From assembly GCA_026027325.1 (NCBI GenBank), contig JAMSLZ010000004.1, forward strand, positions 1,984,001 through 2,048,000: DNA of 64,000 nucleotides, in the 5' to 3' direction. Positions 47,085 to 61,596 of this stretch are shown here, in pieces. Numbering within the stretch: position 1 is the stretch's first letter; the number at the start of each line of letters is the position of its first letter. The stretch is from Actinomucor elegans. Lineage: Eukaryota > Mucoromycota > Mucoromycetes > Mucorales > Mucoraceae. The notes beneath the pieces were generated by a model that worked only from the letters and a program-made list of their open reading frames with translations, had not been told where the DNA came from and ran no database searches. Made by a program: the position numbers and the translations under genes.

Positions 47085-48535
47085 TTACAATAAACCCGAG
47101 AACACATTATACAAAATTTGAACAGTGGCGTCTAGTGGGCCTGGTATACAGTATCTTGAACAATCCTGGCCTCCTACATGACCATCAGGCCTCATATCCA
47201 CCATAGCAGCCAAATCAACATATACACCGCCTGCGGCTTCAACAACTGCCTTTGCGATAGCGTTTCTTCGCTTGGTTTCGCTCCAGCCATAAGGTAAACT
47301 TTTGAGTTGTTCATCAGACAAAGGCTTTGTCAATGGTTTCGTAGCATCATCACAAAATGGATGACCTATAAACGAGGATTTATAAATCACCAGTGTATCA
47401 GGCGAAGTTTCGCGAATAACACGCATGGTATGAATCAAACGACGCGTGAACAAAAGATCATCATCTCCAAGAATGGCAGATCGACTTAGGATAAGGATGG
47501 GATAAGAAGAAAGAATATTAGAAGTGACAAAGGGCCATTCCACCACATTGGCCAACGGGTGACCTTGATCTCTGTTCTGAAATTTACGTATAGTAGACAA
47601 GATATCGTTACGAACATAGCGAAGTCGCGTATCTTTGGGCGATTTACACAGTGTATGATCTAAGCATGCATATAATGAGCTGTCCATACCTTGTATTGGT
47701 CCATATATATATATATATTTGGTATACCTTTGCAGTTTAATTCACCAAAACAAACAGTAGGATCATGTCTAAAGGCATCTAATAAGAGTTCATGATACTG
47801 ATAATGTACAAGATCACCGACTAGCAACATATGTTTTCCATGTAATATACTGCACCATTTTTTTGAATCGACCTCGGTTGTTATAGCCGGACAATCTTCG
47901 GATACATGAGGTTGCCAGCGATACTTGACAGCCTCTCGTTTTTGATCTTTGCTATGTGATTTATAAAACTTGTCATCGCAAGTACTATACAAAGAATCCT
48001 GTACATGTTTCAATGCAAAAGCCTCGTCCTGTTGCACCCATTGACCTTTTGTCCAACAATCGACCTTATGGCGAAAAGCAGCTGTTTCTTCAGCACCTGT
48101 CAACTTGGATCCTCGAATACCTACATAATCCTCAGGAGGAAACTTGCGAAATGCGTGCTTTTTTGCTTTCAAGATGGCCTTTTGTTGGAGTATTCCGCGT
48201 TCCTTGATGGAGAGCTGAATCGTGGTGAGATTGGCATTTGGTTTGAATTGAGGTCTTGTGTGAGGTTTTTGATACCAAGGAAAGTCCATAAAAGTAGTGC
48301 CATTGTTGGCTTCAAACTCCAAAACTGTTTGCTGTTTGAGGTATTTGCTCTTTCTTTTTTGCGCAATATCGTGGTGAGCAAGAGAGGCGTTTACCGAGTC
48401 ATCACCAACGTTGTAAAAAATGCTTTTAATCAAAAATTTTGTGAATTGGTATAATATAAATAAAACAATGAAATAAATGATGAATCTCGTATAACTTTGT
48501 CTCTTCCTTAGGAACGGATTACGATTCAAGTTCAT
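47085..48535 (-). CDS. PC-esterase/TBL-like type II membrane protein
   Basis: Two exons (48535-47728, 47659-47085) give 460 residues. One N-terminal membrane segment (about residues 17-36) follows a short basic cytosolic tail, so the rest should lie in the Golgi/ER lumen. The lumenal part has DCWTKGQW, W...CSILHGKHMLLVGDLVHYQ where SGNH-type esterases have GDS, CKDHTLC across the intron, ILSRSAILGDDD, and a C-terminal DMRPDGHVGG and DCSRYCIPGPLD, which fits the Asp-His end of the PC-esterase fold. Such proteins act on acyl groups of glycans. Leu in place of the nucleophile-position Ser leaves catalysis uncertain. The stop is 39 bp from that of the ELO-family gene. Confidence 0.7.
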
Positions 48536-49714
48536 ATTGTTTTTTTAGATTATGAAACAAACTACAGAAATACAAGAAGGTTTATTTTATTGCAGGTGAT
48601 ACCAAAACAGTGAGTTTGATTTTCGATACGGACACCACAATTGCAATAGTTTATCAGCTGGAACAAATGCTCGGTGTTAATGGGCAAAAGACAGCCTTTT
48701 CCAGATGGAAAACCAATTGTAAAAAAAAAAAGGTTGCAGTCGATGCAACAGCTCTTTCTCAGTGCAGGATGCCAATCAAATGCAATATTCAGCCGAGATT
48801 AGTCGATAAATCTGTATGTTTACTATGTAAAATGAAAGGTAAGCATTTAAATGACCATCACTAAAGCAATACAACAGTTGTATTTTGGTCTAATAGATGA
48901 AGCACACCATTCTGGGCAACTTAGCATTCATCAAGAGTGACATTTAACCAAGATCTACCACGAGATCTATTATTCATTAAGCCTAGGGTAAATAAATGTG
49001 TAAACTAGAGCTATTAGTATATATAGTACCCATTACATTTTTTTTTAAAAAAAATACTGTTAATAGATGCAACAGTTTACTATAAAGATGTATTCATCAT
49101 CAGATGTTATATTAAATAGGAATTGGTCGAGAAATCTAAAACCATAAACATCCCTAGGGAATTACCGTTGGACGCCGTTCCTTGAATCCTGACAAAGCTT
49201 TCATGCTTTTTTTAAGACTATAAATTGCATTTTACAGACATGGTCCTTAAAATAACATAGATAGTACGTTGGATATGACATCAAAAAATATTGTTTATCT
49301 ATTAAAGGTAAAATAGTCATAATAAAAAGTTTCTAACACTCAAGAATTGACCTTACCGTAGCTACCTCTAGGGATTAAAGGAAATTTTGCATATGTACTC
49401 CGTTTATTTTACCACTAGACACTTTACAAACTTTGTTAATGTGTTGATTTATATTCAAAGTTTTTGTATACTATAATATTGGTTTGAAGTGACAGAGTCT
49501 GGCTTGAAAAAAAAATGAACACCATCTAATCATCGCACATTGCTGAAGCCCAATCAAGTGGTTTTTACGCACCAATTTCTATATAATATATATATTTATT
49601 ATAATACAAGGATCGCGTTAAAGGGGGAAATAATCTTTGCGAATTTGAGCCTAAAATTCTTATTTTTTCTCTATGATATATATTGTGCAGCACCCAATCA
49701 GATCACTTTTGAAT
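48536..49714. other. Gene-free stretch
   Basis: No gene recognised. Two copies of the dispersed short motif lie at 48776-48814 and 48931-48968. Confidence 0.55.
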
Positions 49715-50506
49715 TTAAAGGTCAAATGTGATTGGGGACTGGTTTCCTCTGTAGCGATGATCGCATAAACACGCATTAATGTACAGCCTTTCACCTTCAA
49801 ATTCATAACCATGAGCTTCATGGATATGGCCAAAGATTGATACCTTTGGTTGAATAACATTATCAATTTGTTTTCTCAACCATTTACAGCCTACATGTCT
49901 ATCTCGCACAATCTTATCTCTGTAGCCATAGGGCGGCGTATGAGTTACGAGTATATCTACAGCAGGTACTTGGTTCCATATTTCAGACATATCCTCCAAC
50001 ATGAAGGCGCCACCCAAATGCATCGGCGCATAAGGGGAAACAAACATGGTGTGTGATCCCAAGTATTCAGGCAGCTGGAATGTCTCATGTTCTAGGTATA
50101 TCAGATTGTTTTGATGCATCAAAGACAAGATAGTCTGCTTCCTTTCTTCGTAACCAAAGATTGAGTCAAGCATATGATCATGGTTTCCTCCAGTAATAAT
50201 CTTGACTCTATCTCAATTATTTTAGTTGTCGAATAAACATATATATATATACATACGGATGTGGTAAAGTAGATAACCAACGTATTGTTTCTTCAAACTC
50301 GACCATGGAGCTTCTTTTTGTTATATCTCCAGCATGTACTATGAACACTATTTAGTTTATGAAGAAAAAAAAAGTGGCACAGTCAATGACTTACTTAGTA
50401 CATGACCGTCAGGTATTTCAAAGTTTACTTTTCCATGTGTATCTGAAATGCATACGAATCGAACCTTGTCGTTGGAACAATTTTCTACATTGTTCACAGT
50501 AATCAT
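49715..50506 (-). CDS. Calcineurin-like metallophosphoesterase (MPPED type)
   Basis: Three exons (50506-50395, 50338-50257, 50207-49715) give 228 residues. All metal-binding blocks are present in order: VCISDTHG (DxH), VLIHAGDIT (GD, formed by the first splice), ITGGNHDHM (GNHD, after the second splice), VTHTPPYG (H) and SIFGHIHEAHG (GHxH). Size and the TPPYG/GHIHEAHG wording fit the MPPED1/2-like class of cytosolic phosphodiesterases; the substrate is unknown. It is divergent to the Rax1-like gene. Confidence 0.88.
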
Positions 50507-50682
50507 TATGATCTAAAGTAGCGTTTTGTTAAAAAGAAGGAAAAAAAAAGACTTCAAATAGGAGTTTCTACTTTACGTGTAACTGTGAACTCATTTATGA
50601 AAAAATAGTTGGCCCTGGGGGAGGGTTTCTTTGTTTCCCTTTTCTTTTTCTTCCTTTCCATTCTTTCCCCCATTTTGCAAAA
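50507..50682. promoter_or_regulatory. Divergent promoter, 176 bp
   Basis: Short interval between the ATGs of the metallophosphoesterase (minus) and the Rax1-like gene (plus). It contains a G-rich patch and a long pyrimidine tract next to the plus-strand start. Shared regulation is inferred from spacing only. Confidence 0.4.
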
Positions 50683-51485
50683 ATGTCATATCATAAACCA
50701 GAATACAATCAAGATCCTCATGCTGATTTACCAACACTGGATCAAGTGTTAACAAGAAAGACATTACCGCCCGTTTGTCTATACAACTTTTATATCATTA
50801 TGAGAGACAGACTTAAAATGGAGGAAGTACTTGACTTTTACTTGGATTTACAGCACCACGAACTACTTTGGAAACGTTATGTCAAGGCTATGCATCGTAC
50901 AGGCCATTTGTCTGAGAGTGATCTCAGTGAGGGTTACCAATCCCCTCGTGTGCTGAGTCGATTATCGCACAACCCCACTAGTTCTATCCTATCAGGCTCA
51001 CCTTCACCTGAACCGCATCATCAACCACTACAGCCAATGTCTCTGTTAAGACCTTCGTTAGGATCTAGTATTACTACCACCACTGATAATTTGCATGGAA
51101 AAAAGGCGGTCGTACCCAGTCGTAAAGACCTGGTTGATTCCTCCCAACGTCTCTTGTTGAGATATCTCGTACCTTCAGCTACCAAAGAGATCACTCAACT
51201 GCCACGCGAACTGGTTCTCGCTTTAAGAAAAGAGCTGGAGAAACCAGATCCACGCGACGATCCATTACTGTTTCAAGAAGCTAAAGAGTATTTGTTTGAT
51301 TACATGCAAAGACAGGCTTATCCCAAGTTTTTAAGACTCAAGGTTTGGGGCAATGTTACATTATATCAGCAATTGGGTCGCTTGGTGTTGGGTTTAGTTT
51401 GTCTTTTAGCAGCACTTACAACTGCGTTGAGCTTTATCTTTTTAGGTTATCCACAATGGGGAATTCGATTCTGGGTAGAGTATCA

Positions 51486-51519
<34 letters not shown>

Positions 51520-51840
51520 AATGTATGTATTGATATATTGGAATAGATTTTGCTGCCTTTTTGGTTGGGTGTTTTGAATGTAATGACCTTTTTAACTGGT
51601 TTGGATCCTATCTGGGTGCTTGTTTTTAATAAAAGGTATGCATCTTGTCTTAAGAATACTAAATACACGTGTTTAATGTGACTATTTAGTGAAACCACCA
51701 CCTTCAAATTCAATGCAATTAAACAACCTCAAGTCAAAAGAATATTAAAGTCAAGATCCATTTGGTTATTAACTACGAGCATTCTTATAGCTGTAATTTG
51801 TACTATTGTCTTTTGCGCTATACCACCAAGAAAGCTATAA
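50683..51840 (+). CDS. Rax1-like RGS-domain membrane protein
   Basis: Three exons (50683-51474, 51547-51635, 51690-51840) give 343 residues. The N-terminal two thirds form an RGS-like domain: LPTLDQVLTRKTLPPVCLYNF, FYLDLQHHELLWKRYVK, then after a Ser/Pro-rich insert SQRLLLRYLVPSATKEITQL and FQEAKEYLFDYMQRQAYPKF. Three hydrophobic segments follow: VLGLVCLLAALTTALSFIFL, ILLPFWLGVLNVMTFLTGL and SIWLLTTSILIAVICTIVF. This is the layout of yeast Rax1, which marks old division sites for bipolar budding; its job in a filamentous mucoralean is unknown. Intron 1 has an atypical donor (GTAGAG) and a run of about 32 T. Confidence 0.85.
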
Positions 51841-51877
51841 TATACCCCTCTCCTCTATCTTCTATTATGTACACATA

Positions 51878-53466
<1,589 letters not shown>

Positions 53467-56370
53467 GAATGCAGTGAATTTTAGTAAAGAAAAAAAAAAG
53501 AAAGAAAAAAAAAAGTGTCTGAGGGTTTATATATCAAAACTCTGGCTCACTGATCGGCCAAACAAAGTTTTTTTAATTGACGGCATTCAAAAGGCGGAAG
53601 GTAGAACAGTCACGAACGGGCCTCGCCTCTCGAAATGGTGGCAGTGGATGCAGGATGATAATAAACGTGTAAAGCACGTGCTGTAACGGTCGGGGGGAAA
53701 TGACAAGCTCCTCTTGCTTGGTAGATTGAATGCGATATCCAGAAAACTGGTATAGTGACAATCAAATAAGGTTAGAATATGATGTAGCTTCCTATCAACC
53801 CGGGGTCTACTAAAGGACTGTGCTACAATTGCAAATCTTTGGACTTTAATTAATGCATAATGGTCAGAGTGACATTTATGTTATCCAAAGTAAGCATTAA
53901 GGTCCGTGGCTAAATAGAGAAAGGGTGGGCACTTGCACACAAAAAAAAATCGTACTTGGAGGTTTGTAGCACATTTCCTGCACTAGTGTATGATGACAAG
54001 TATTTGTTCATTAGAGCTCCCACACTTAATTGCATACTCTATCCGAATATCATTTGATATATTCTATGCCATCATTGGTGAACTAGACGTGAATATCGTT
54101 GGTGTTGTGCTGCCATGATATGAATTTTTGTTGGTTTATATTTCACTCTCCGTCAGCAAACATGTATTCATTTTTAGTCTCTATGTATTTGAATGTATCA
54201 CTATGTATATATATAAAAGTGATCAATTAGGACGAACGCTTTTAAATAGATCTTTTCTTTTTTTCCCAAGAGTTGCTCACTTATTTTGACTCGTTATTGA
54301 ACTATGTAGGCATGATTCAGTGATAGCAATGGAATGTGAAGTCATATTTCATTCTCCATTTGGTTCTCTCAGCTCTTAGTTTTTTATTCGCTTCTAATAC
54401 CTGCCACTGACGTTACATTAAGTATAAAAATTATTTCATTCAAATGTATGTATGTCATCTTGCATCTGACCCAAAATTCAAATAATTATTTCGGTTTATT
54501 CGGAATACTGACAAGATTTAGTGATACGGAGAAGCAGTAATAGTAGTAAATCCATGCCATTCACCGCTATCCAATGAAATAAAAGAGCCTAATTTAAAAA
54601 GAAAACAAAAAATTTTTAGTGTAAATGAACAGTAGTGCATATTTGAATATTCCCACTATGAACATCAAATTTGATACGAACACAACAAAAAAAAAAACCT
54701 TTTAGGCACTAGAAGTGTAATGTATCTAAAAAGTTAGCCAAGAATAAAAAGTTTGATAAGTGATGAATTTTATGCAACCAGCCCAAAGGTGTCTGTTTTG
54801 TATAATGAAAACAAAACAAGGTCATTTATGCTAAAATGGCTGATTTATACATATTTTAACAGATGTAGTCATTAGATGTGATATTCAACCAGAATCTGTC
54901 AAATATGTAGGTTTTAGAGAAAAAAAATACCAAGGATAATATTTAATACAGTAACTTTTTTTTTTTGTAATGCGAAGGGTTGAGTTTGTAAGATATAAGC
55001 TATGAACAATATATATTGAATGAACCAAATAGTATAAAAATGAGTGTATTTTTTATATATACATTTTGTTTATTATAAAACATGCGCCATTAGATTCTGC
55101 ATAAATTTTATCGATATTTGCTTATCCCATCAACAATTTTCTGTTTGTGGAAGCGGGATCAACATTTGTTCCGGATCTGAGCGGAACAATCGCTCTCTTA
55201 CGACCGATAGAAATTAAAGCTAACTCATAACGGTGGTGTAAGAGGCAATCGCAAGCATTGCTATTCACCTTTTTTTTCTTGATAATATTAAGGAATTTTC
55301 TAGAAGAGAGTATTGTAATTCAAATGCGTTGTATACTTTTCAGAGTAAAGGATAGGCTTGTTTATATTTTCTCTTCAAGACAAGTTGAGTAATCAAGGTT
55401 GAGTGAGGGAAACAAAATCAGACTATATTAAAAAAAATATTACTCATATGAGCAACAGCTAAAATGTATGATCCTTGAGCTACAGTTGCCAGTGGTAATA
55501 TTGCCAAGCATTTTCTTTTTAATGATGAATAATGGAAATAATCACCACACAGTGCTATTGACAAGTGTGAAAAAAAACAACTAAATGGTAGAATCATGCA
55601 GGTTCAATTACTCTAATAAAAGCACGACTGAATTTGTTCTATCTTGAAAGTTAATAAAATATTATACTTTTTGTTCGAATCCCATAACTTTAACTATATC
55701 AAATGGGGTCGACATTTACATCCCTGTACCCTAAAGCCACTATTGTTTGTAACAGCGCGTGCAACCTACTTGTTACATGTATCACTTCTCTATAAGGATA
55801 ACTGAATAATTCAATGCACCGCGGTATCTCTTCTGCTCAAGCTTCTGCATACTTTAAACCATCATTCTCTAAAGCTATCTAAACGTAACATAGCTTTAGT
55901 TTGTTCAAAAAAAAAAATCCAAACGATTGCTGGGTTACATGTCTTTCAAAGATGTGTTGTATTCAATCTGGTTAAATGATTGCCCACTAAGAAAAAAATG
56001 CATGCCTTTGACTTTTGCGAGTAAAGGGCACTATACAAGGTATTCACTGTATAGTGCTTTCGATTGTAAACACATAGTTCAGAATAGCAAACTCATTTTT
56101 GCAAGTCAAAGAGATTGGTATATTCAAAAATAAATACGCTCCAAAGGCTCATCAACAAGCTCGGGTACTATGGAAGAAGAATTCAAGTTCACCTCTTCAT
56201 TGAGAACTTACCAAAGTATTTTGACAGGAGATGCATTCAAAGTAGCCTGTTTGTTTGTATAACAAGAAACGCCTAGTAGTAACAATGTGTTACCAGCGTA
56301 CAAGATATAAAGTGATAAAGATGCTTCTAATTATTCTCTTTCTCTCTCTTTTTTTTCCATCATTCAAACG
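53467..56370. other. Gene-free stretch
   Basis: About 2.9 kb without a recognised gene. One copy of the dispersed short motif is at 54871-54902. A tRNA B-box-like GTTCGAATCC near 55672 has no matching tRNA structure. The right end should carry the promoter of the EI24-like gene. Confidence 0.55.
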
Positions 56371-57384
56371 ATGGTTACTTTCTTGTTTCCTCTCAAGGGT
56401 GTATATTTTTTACTTACTCATCCCAAGGTAAAACGTTGTACGTAGTTTATAATTTATGATTTAAATTAAAAATTGAATGAATTAGCAACTATGGCTTAAA
56501 ACTTTCAGCCCTATTATCTTGACTGTGGTTTTCAGTTTCTTCTCTATTGGTTTCTCTATTCAAGTGATCTTGCCTAAGCTCGTGGAGAAATTCTTGGAAT
56601 GGCACTGGCCTCATTGGATGTCCTGGTTCGTTTCTATTGTCTCTACTATTGTTCAAGGCGCTCTTGTCAACTTAATCTTTTTTGCTATCCTTGTACCTAT
56701 TTTCCAAGATGCCGTGTTTGATGCTACTCTTAAAGCGCGTGGTCTTCAACGTATATTTGACGAAGAAGAAGCATTGGATATCCCCAAATACATTGTTTGC
56801 TGGCGTAATTTGAGGTCCAGCGTCTTAATCAAATGGTGTTTGATTATGACCAAGGTACGTGTATTTAAAATGAACAGAATGAGTGACGAGCGACCAACAT
56901 ATGGCTTAGATCATTTTGATGGTATTGACTGCCCCACTTCAACTTATCCCTTTTGCTGGTACCGCTTTAGCTTGCGTGATTAATGGTTGGCCCACGGCGT
57001 AAGTATTAAAAAGGCAACAGTAACCTGTTTTAACCAACCCTTCCTTATAGTTGGAGTCAGCATGTACATTATGATATCGAGTTGAGAGGCAACCGTGTCA
57101 GAGATTCTTATAGACGCGCTTGGGATCACAAGGGCAATTATATAAGCTTTGGTTCCATCGCTTTTGCTTTAGAAATGATCCCCATCTTTAACATCCTTTT
57201 CATTTGGACCAACGTTGTGGCTGCTGGTTTATGGATCGCCGACGAATATGAAAAAGAAAAGGGTATCACCAACAAGTCTGCCAATGGCAACAAGAGCCGA
57301 GATATTTATCCTGTTGCACAGCCTCCTAATACCTCCTCCGAACGTACCCCATTACTTCAACAAAATGAAGATTATGATGCCTAA
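56371..57384 (+). CDS. EI24-like multi-pass membrane protein
   Basis: Four exons (56371-56427, 56486-56854, 56910-56998, 57051-57384) give 282 residues. Hydrophobic segments: SPIILTVVFSFFSIGFSIQVIL, MSWFVSIVSTIVQGALVNLIFFAILVPIF, IILMVLTAPLQLIPFAGTAL and FGSIAFALEMIPIFNILFIW. The Pro-rich membrane turns and the segment GSIAFALEMIPIFN resemble the EI24/CysZ-like family (Pfam EI24), which in fungi includes spore-wall-related ER/lipid-droplet proteins. The C-terminus is hydrophilic with SERTPLLQQ, a dileucine-type sorting motif suggesting a vacuolar or endosomal route. Function is not established. Confidence 0.75.
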
Positions 57385-57496
57385 ACAACGACAAAAAAAG
57401 AAAAAAATTATATCCAACCTAAAACCCATACCGAATAAAAATAAAAATAATTTTTTTTTAACTCTAAACAACTATTCTGAAAGAGATTCGTATCCC

Positions 57497-57529
<33 letters not shown>

Positions 57530-60500
57530 GATAAATAGCTCATTGATTAATCATCCTGGACCCCGCGTCTATTTGGAAGTGATCTTTTGTTTCTTTGCAG
57601 TTCTTAATATGGATTGCCTGCTACAAAACAAAGCCGCAAAAAATCACAACATGGTATTCAAAAAGAACATAGATAGTGTTTCCGAGCTGACCGTAGAAGC
57701 GAATGCTCATACATATATAGAAGCTATTTTGTGCAAAGAAACGCACTTCTATACCATAATCTTAAAAACATTTAGCGCGATAATGCATCATACCGCGGCA
57801 TATTGCAGGTAGACAAAAATAAGACAAAGGCTTTTGAAACGTTCTGAATTTGCTAATTATTATTATGATATACTTAATGTTTTAGTTCACTTCTATATAA
57901 GCATAGCTATATTGATTTAGTTTGGTATAATATGCTTTTGTTTGATGATAATCATATTAACCAGGGTCACAATTTCATTGGATGATAGAAACTGACCCTA
58001 CACATCAGAGGTAATATTGATGCAAAAATTTCAATCCAAATCACCCGTAAAAACAAGGCAGCAGCACTTTGAATCCTGGGAAATGTACTGAGTAATATAT
58101 GCTCATTTGATGAGTTAGATATTATATTGGAAGGTTTGCTTCAAATAAGTGTATACAACTCCGATCATTGAGCTTTTTTTTTAAAACTTTCTGGAACAAT
58201 CGTCTTATTAACGTTTTATTATTATTATCTAAACGTAACACCATTCGAAAGAAAATTTAATTTTGTACAAGTTGTATTAAGCATAAAAAGCAAATATTTG
58301 TACTTTCAGGCTTTTTTTATCAACACCAAAAAACTCGGCATGACCTTCTACCAATCATTGCCAGAGATCTATGCCGATCTCGGATGGATGCCGTTACGTG
58401 CTACTACATCTGTTGGCGCCTTTGCTTTATAGGAATACAATTATTATATTAAAGTTCATCCACAAATTATAAGCATTTTAATGTCAATGTTGTCAATCAT
58501 GCCCCATGCTCAGAATAAGCGGCCTTGTTGTTGGTTAGACTGATCATTATTATTCACAGAAAACATGGTCAATGCTAAAAGGAAACTGTCGTATTTTTTA
58601 TCGTATATCTAAACAATTTTTACTATTAAATATCATTCAATGGAATGTAACTAGGAGAGCTTTCTTTGTATCTTGAACTCGAGTGCATATTTTAATCAAT
58701 AAAACACTTATGTTTTACAGCATCTGGGCCCAGAACTTTACGGCGTATTGTATGAGCTGATTATCTTGTTAGCCCCGTAACCTTCCGCCAAGGAAATCGA
58801 TCTTCCCAACGCTGTTGACATTAACGGGGTATACTCGGAGCAAACGATATACTTGTTTCTGCTCGCAATTTTATAGATTCTATCCTGATTATTTGATAAA
58901 CTGATTCGAATTGTTATATATATATTTTCAGTGTTTTATTTAGCAGGAGCGTACTGACGAAATGCAACCGCATGTCCTGCTTGCCTTCAATGAGATGAAA
59001 GAGCAACTAAACTTGAAAGCTTGTAAGGTTATATCCTTGCCTTTCGATATTAAGTTTTATTGTATATATAAAACGCTTTCTCTTGCCATTTTTAATATGA
59101 TCGAGCCTATATAGTTGAATCATTATTAGATGCAGAAAAATTCCCTTTAAACATGGATTACTATGGCTGGTACGCCATTGAATGAGAACTCTATTGATCA
59201 ATTTTTATGAAATGAAGCTAATAATTCACTTTGCCATTGATATGCAATACGTGCACATATTGAATTTTTGGAAAATAAAAGTGTAGTCATAGTTACAAAA
59301 GTATCTCCTGGACAAAGGTTACTCATCAGATGCGACTTTAGGCCACAATCACTTGAGAAGTGCGCCACATTAAGACTTCCAAAAATTGAAAAATTATGCA
59401 AAAGTCTAAACATTGTAATATAGAAGCCAATGGGTGCAAGCCTTTTTTTTTTTTTCTCCCTATCATCTTGATTTGGTTTCTATAAAATTAAAATCTCTTG
59501 CAAGGCAGTGAAAATACTCGACTATTTAGGTTGCTAGACCATGCCTTTAAATATTGTATATAATGTGAATTCAATTTATATTCAATGGATATAACAATAT
59601 CTTTATTGTCGCCTCTTTTTTTTTCTGGTGGTTATAGAGGATTATTTTTGTTGTGCATGTCATGGTTAGGTCTGACGTTTAATTTCGGACTAAAATTAAC
59701 GATGGAAAATGCTTCGCAATCCAGAAATTGTCGTTTTGGGACCTGAATAATGATCATTTTAACTTAAAAATCCGTAGAAAATAGTAAATGCAGAAAATCG
59801 TATAAACATTTGCACATTGTTTGCTTTATACAAAGGGAAAGGATAAAATATTGAAGCAGGTGATGAAAACGATATATCTTTTTTTAGCGTACTAGCACAT
59901 GCATACATAAGCACCTAGTTAATAAACTTGTTTTTTTTTTAAAAAAAAAAAAAATGTTTTTGTTTAACCCATTTCCCAGAAATCGAAGCTTTATATAGAT
60001 TTATTGCGGATCTAGATGCAAGTCCATGATTTTTGTTAAGGACATACTAGGGGGGAGGGCATTGGTTCAGTTGCCGCTGTCTTATGAAATAAAAACTACC
60101 AATAAGAAAGCTATAGGTAGAAAAAACATGTAATAGAGACGTGGCAAAGATGAATACTAGGTAATAATACTTATTCAATAATATATGACTATCATTAAAT
60201 AGTACCAAGAGAGTATGATGCCACCTGGTTTTATAGCTCCCCGGGGATCTTTTTCAAATAGTAAAATTGTTTCGGACTTGAGTAGAAAAAGCTTGCAGGA
60301 ATTCAAGAAATGGGGCTTATCAATCTTACCAATATAACCCAACTACAAGTAACTCGTTGCTGCTGTTGTTGTCATTGAGCCTTGTAGAAATTTACATGAT
60401 CGCAACTGGACAAAAGATTAGCTGATATGCTTATTACAGAATGATCTTGCTCCTTGGGGGGTATCAAGCCACTTTTCTAATAGATCCATAAACTAGATAC

Positions 60501-60798
60501 GCCCGAAGCCACCCGTTCGGCACTTGAACGTCTTTTTTTTATATTAGAAGAATTCTTTAGCCAACTGATTGGTTCACTATCATCCAAAATATGTAATAAG
60601 TATAATGAATGCTATATGAAACTGTTTCAAAAATAAAACAAAAAAGAGGGCAGTATCCTCCATTAATAAACAGATGTTTAAAAATCTATAAAAAGAGTAT
60701 TTTTCTTCATGTAACACAACTCGTGTCCAGAAATAACCTATATAAAAAGGGTTTGTATTTTACTGTTCTTTTCTCTCTTTTTTTTCCTTTTAATTATC
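57385..60798. other. Gene-free stretch with possible decayed exons
   Basis: About 3.4 kb without an intact gene. A run of about 29 A lies at 57497-57525. Three islands richer in G+C (58311-58431, 58722-58832, 58943-59030), each preceded by a TTTCAG- or TTTACAG-like acceptor, might be remnants of one broken gene. No family was recognised. Confidence 0.4.
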
Positions 60799-61389
60799 AT
60801 GACTGACTTGATCCACAAGAACCAATCATGTCCACCAATGGCATCAAGTTTCTTGAGTCAATTCACCAGTTGGGCCAAGATCTGGATGTCTTCACCGAAT
60901 AAAACACGCAAAAGGAAGCTTGTAGATAATCATCGGGAAACGGGTGATATTCGATCCAGTCGAATGCATCAATTACATATCACTAATTCACAAAGCGCGT
61001 CTCTTTACCGTGCCACCTGTCAAAAGCTTCGACCTAATACTACGTTATCGTCACTAGGTGATATTATCCATGTCAGAAAATTTTGGGATCATTTAGAAAA
61101 ACTCGTCTATCAGGACATTAGTAACACAAACCATTATGTGGCTCCTTCCAAACGACTACCATTCAACCCTGATAAACCTGGACTGTATAAAAAGAAAAAG
61201 AAGCACCATCCATTACCCAAGAGAAAGTCATTTGCTTCCTCTACCATTGTATATATTCCATCCGAACAAAACAGCAAACATGTAAATATCCAGGTTGTCC
61301 CTATCATTCCAGATGACGATGATGATGACGACGTTCCACTAGGCACTTTACTAAATACCCATTTTAAACGATATTCTTACAACAAATAA
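60799..61389 (+). CDS. Hypothetical basic protein, 196 aa
   Basis: Single exon starting at an ATG after a pyrimidine-rich tract. The middle has SLYRATCQKLRPNTTLSSLG and IHVRKFWDHLEKLVYQDI, predicted helical. It is followed by a strongly basic stretch (YKKKKKHHPLPKRK, nuclear-signal-like) and an acidic run of seven Asp before a Tyr/Lys-rich end. I know no family for it. The length of the frame in AT-rich DNA and ordinary codon choice suggest a real gene. Confidence 0.65.
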   Translation: MTDLIHKNQSCPPMASSFLSQFTSWAKIWMSSPNKTRKRKLVDNHRETGDIRSSRMHQLHITNSQSASLYRATCQKLRPNTTLSSLGDIIHVRKFWDHLEKLVYQDISNTNHYVAPSKRLPFNPDKPGLYKKKKKHHPLPKRKSFASSTIVYIPSEQNSKHVNIQVVPIIPDDDDDDDVPLGTLLNTHFKRYSYNK

Positions 61390-61596
61390 TAAAGCATTCT
61401 ATCTGTCAAACTAACTTGTGGGTACTGTAACCCAGGTCTCCTATGTTATATTTAGATATCATAATTACACGAGATTTGTCGTTTATTTCTATCTACATTT
61501 ATTTTTTGTTTTTTTTATTTTTTGGGATGAAAAAAGAGAGGAGGGTATATTATATATATGAAATTGCAAGTAAGTAATAATAATGTGCACTTTTTT

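Noticed and set aside
55660..55700. tRNA gene from a GTTCGAATCC B-box-like string
   Set aside because: No A-box, acceptor stem or anticodon arm could be folded around it.
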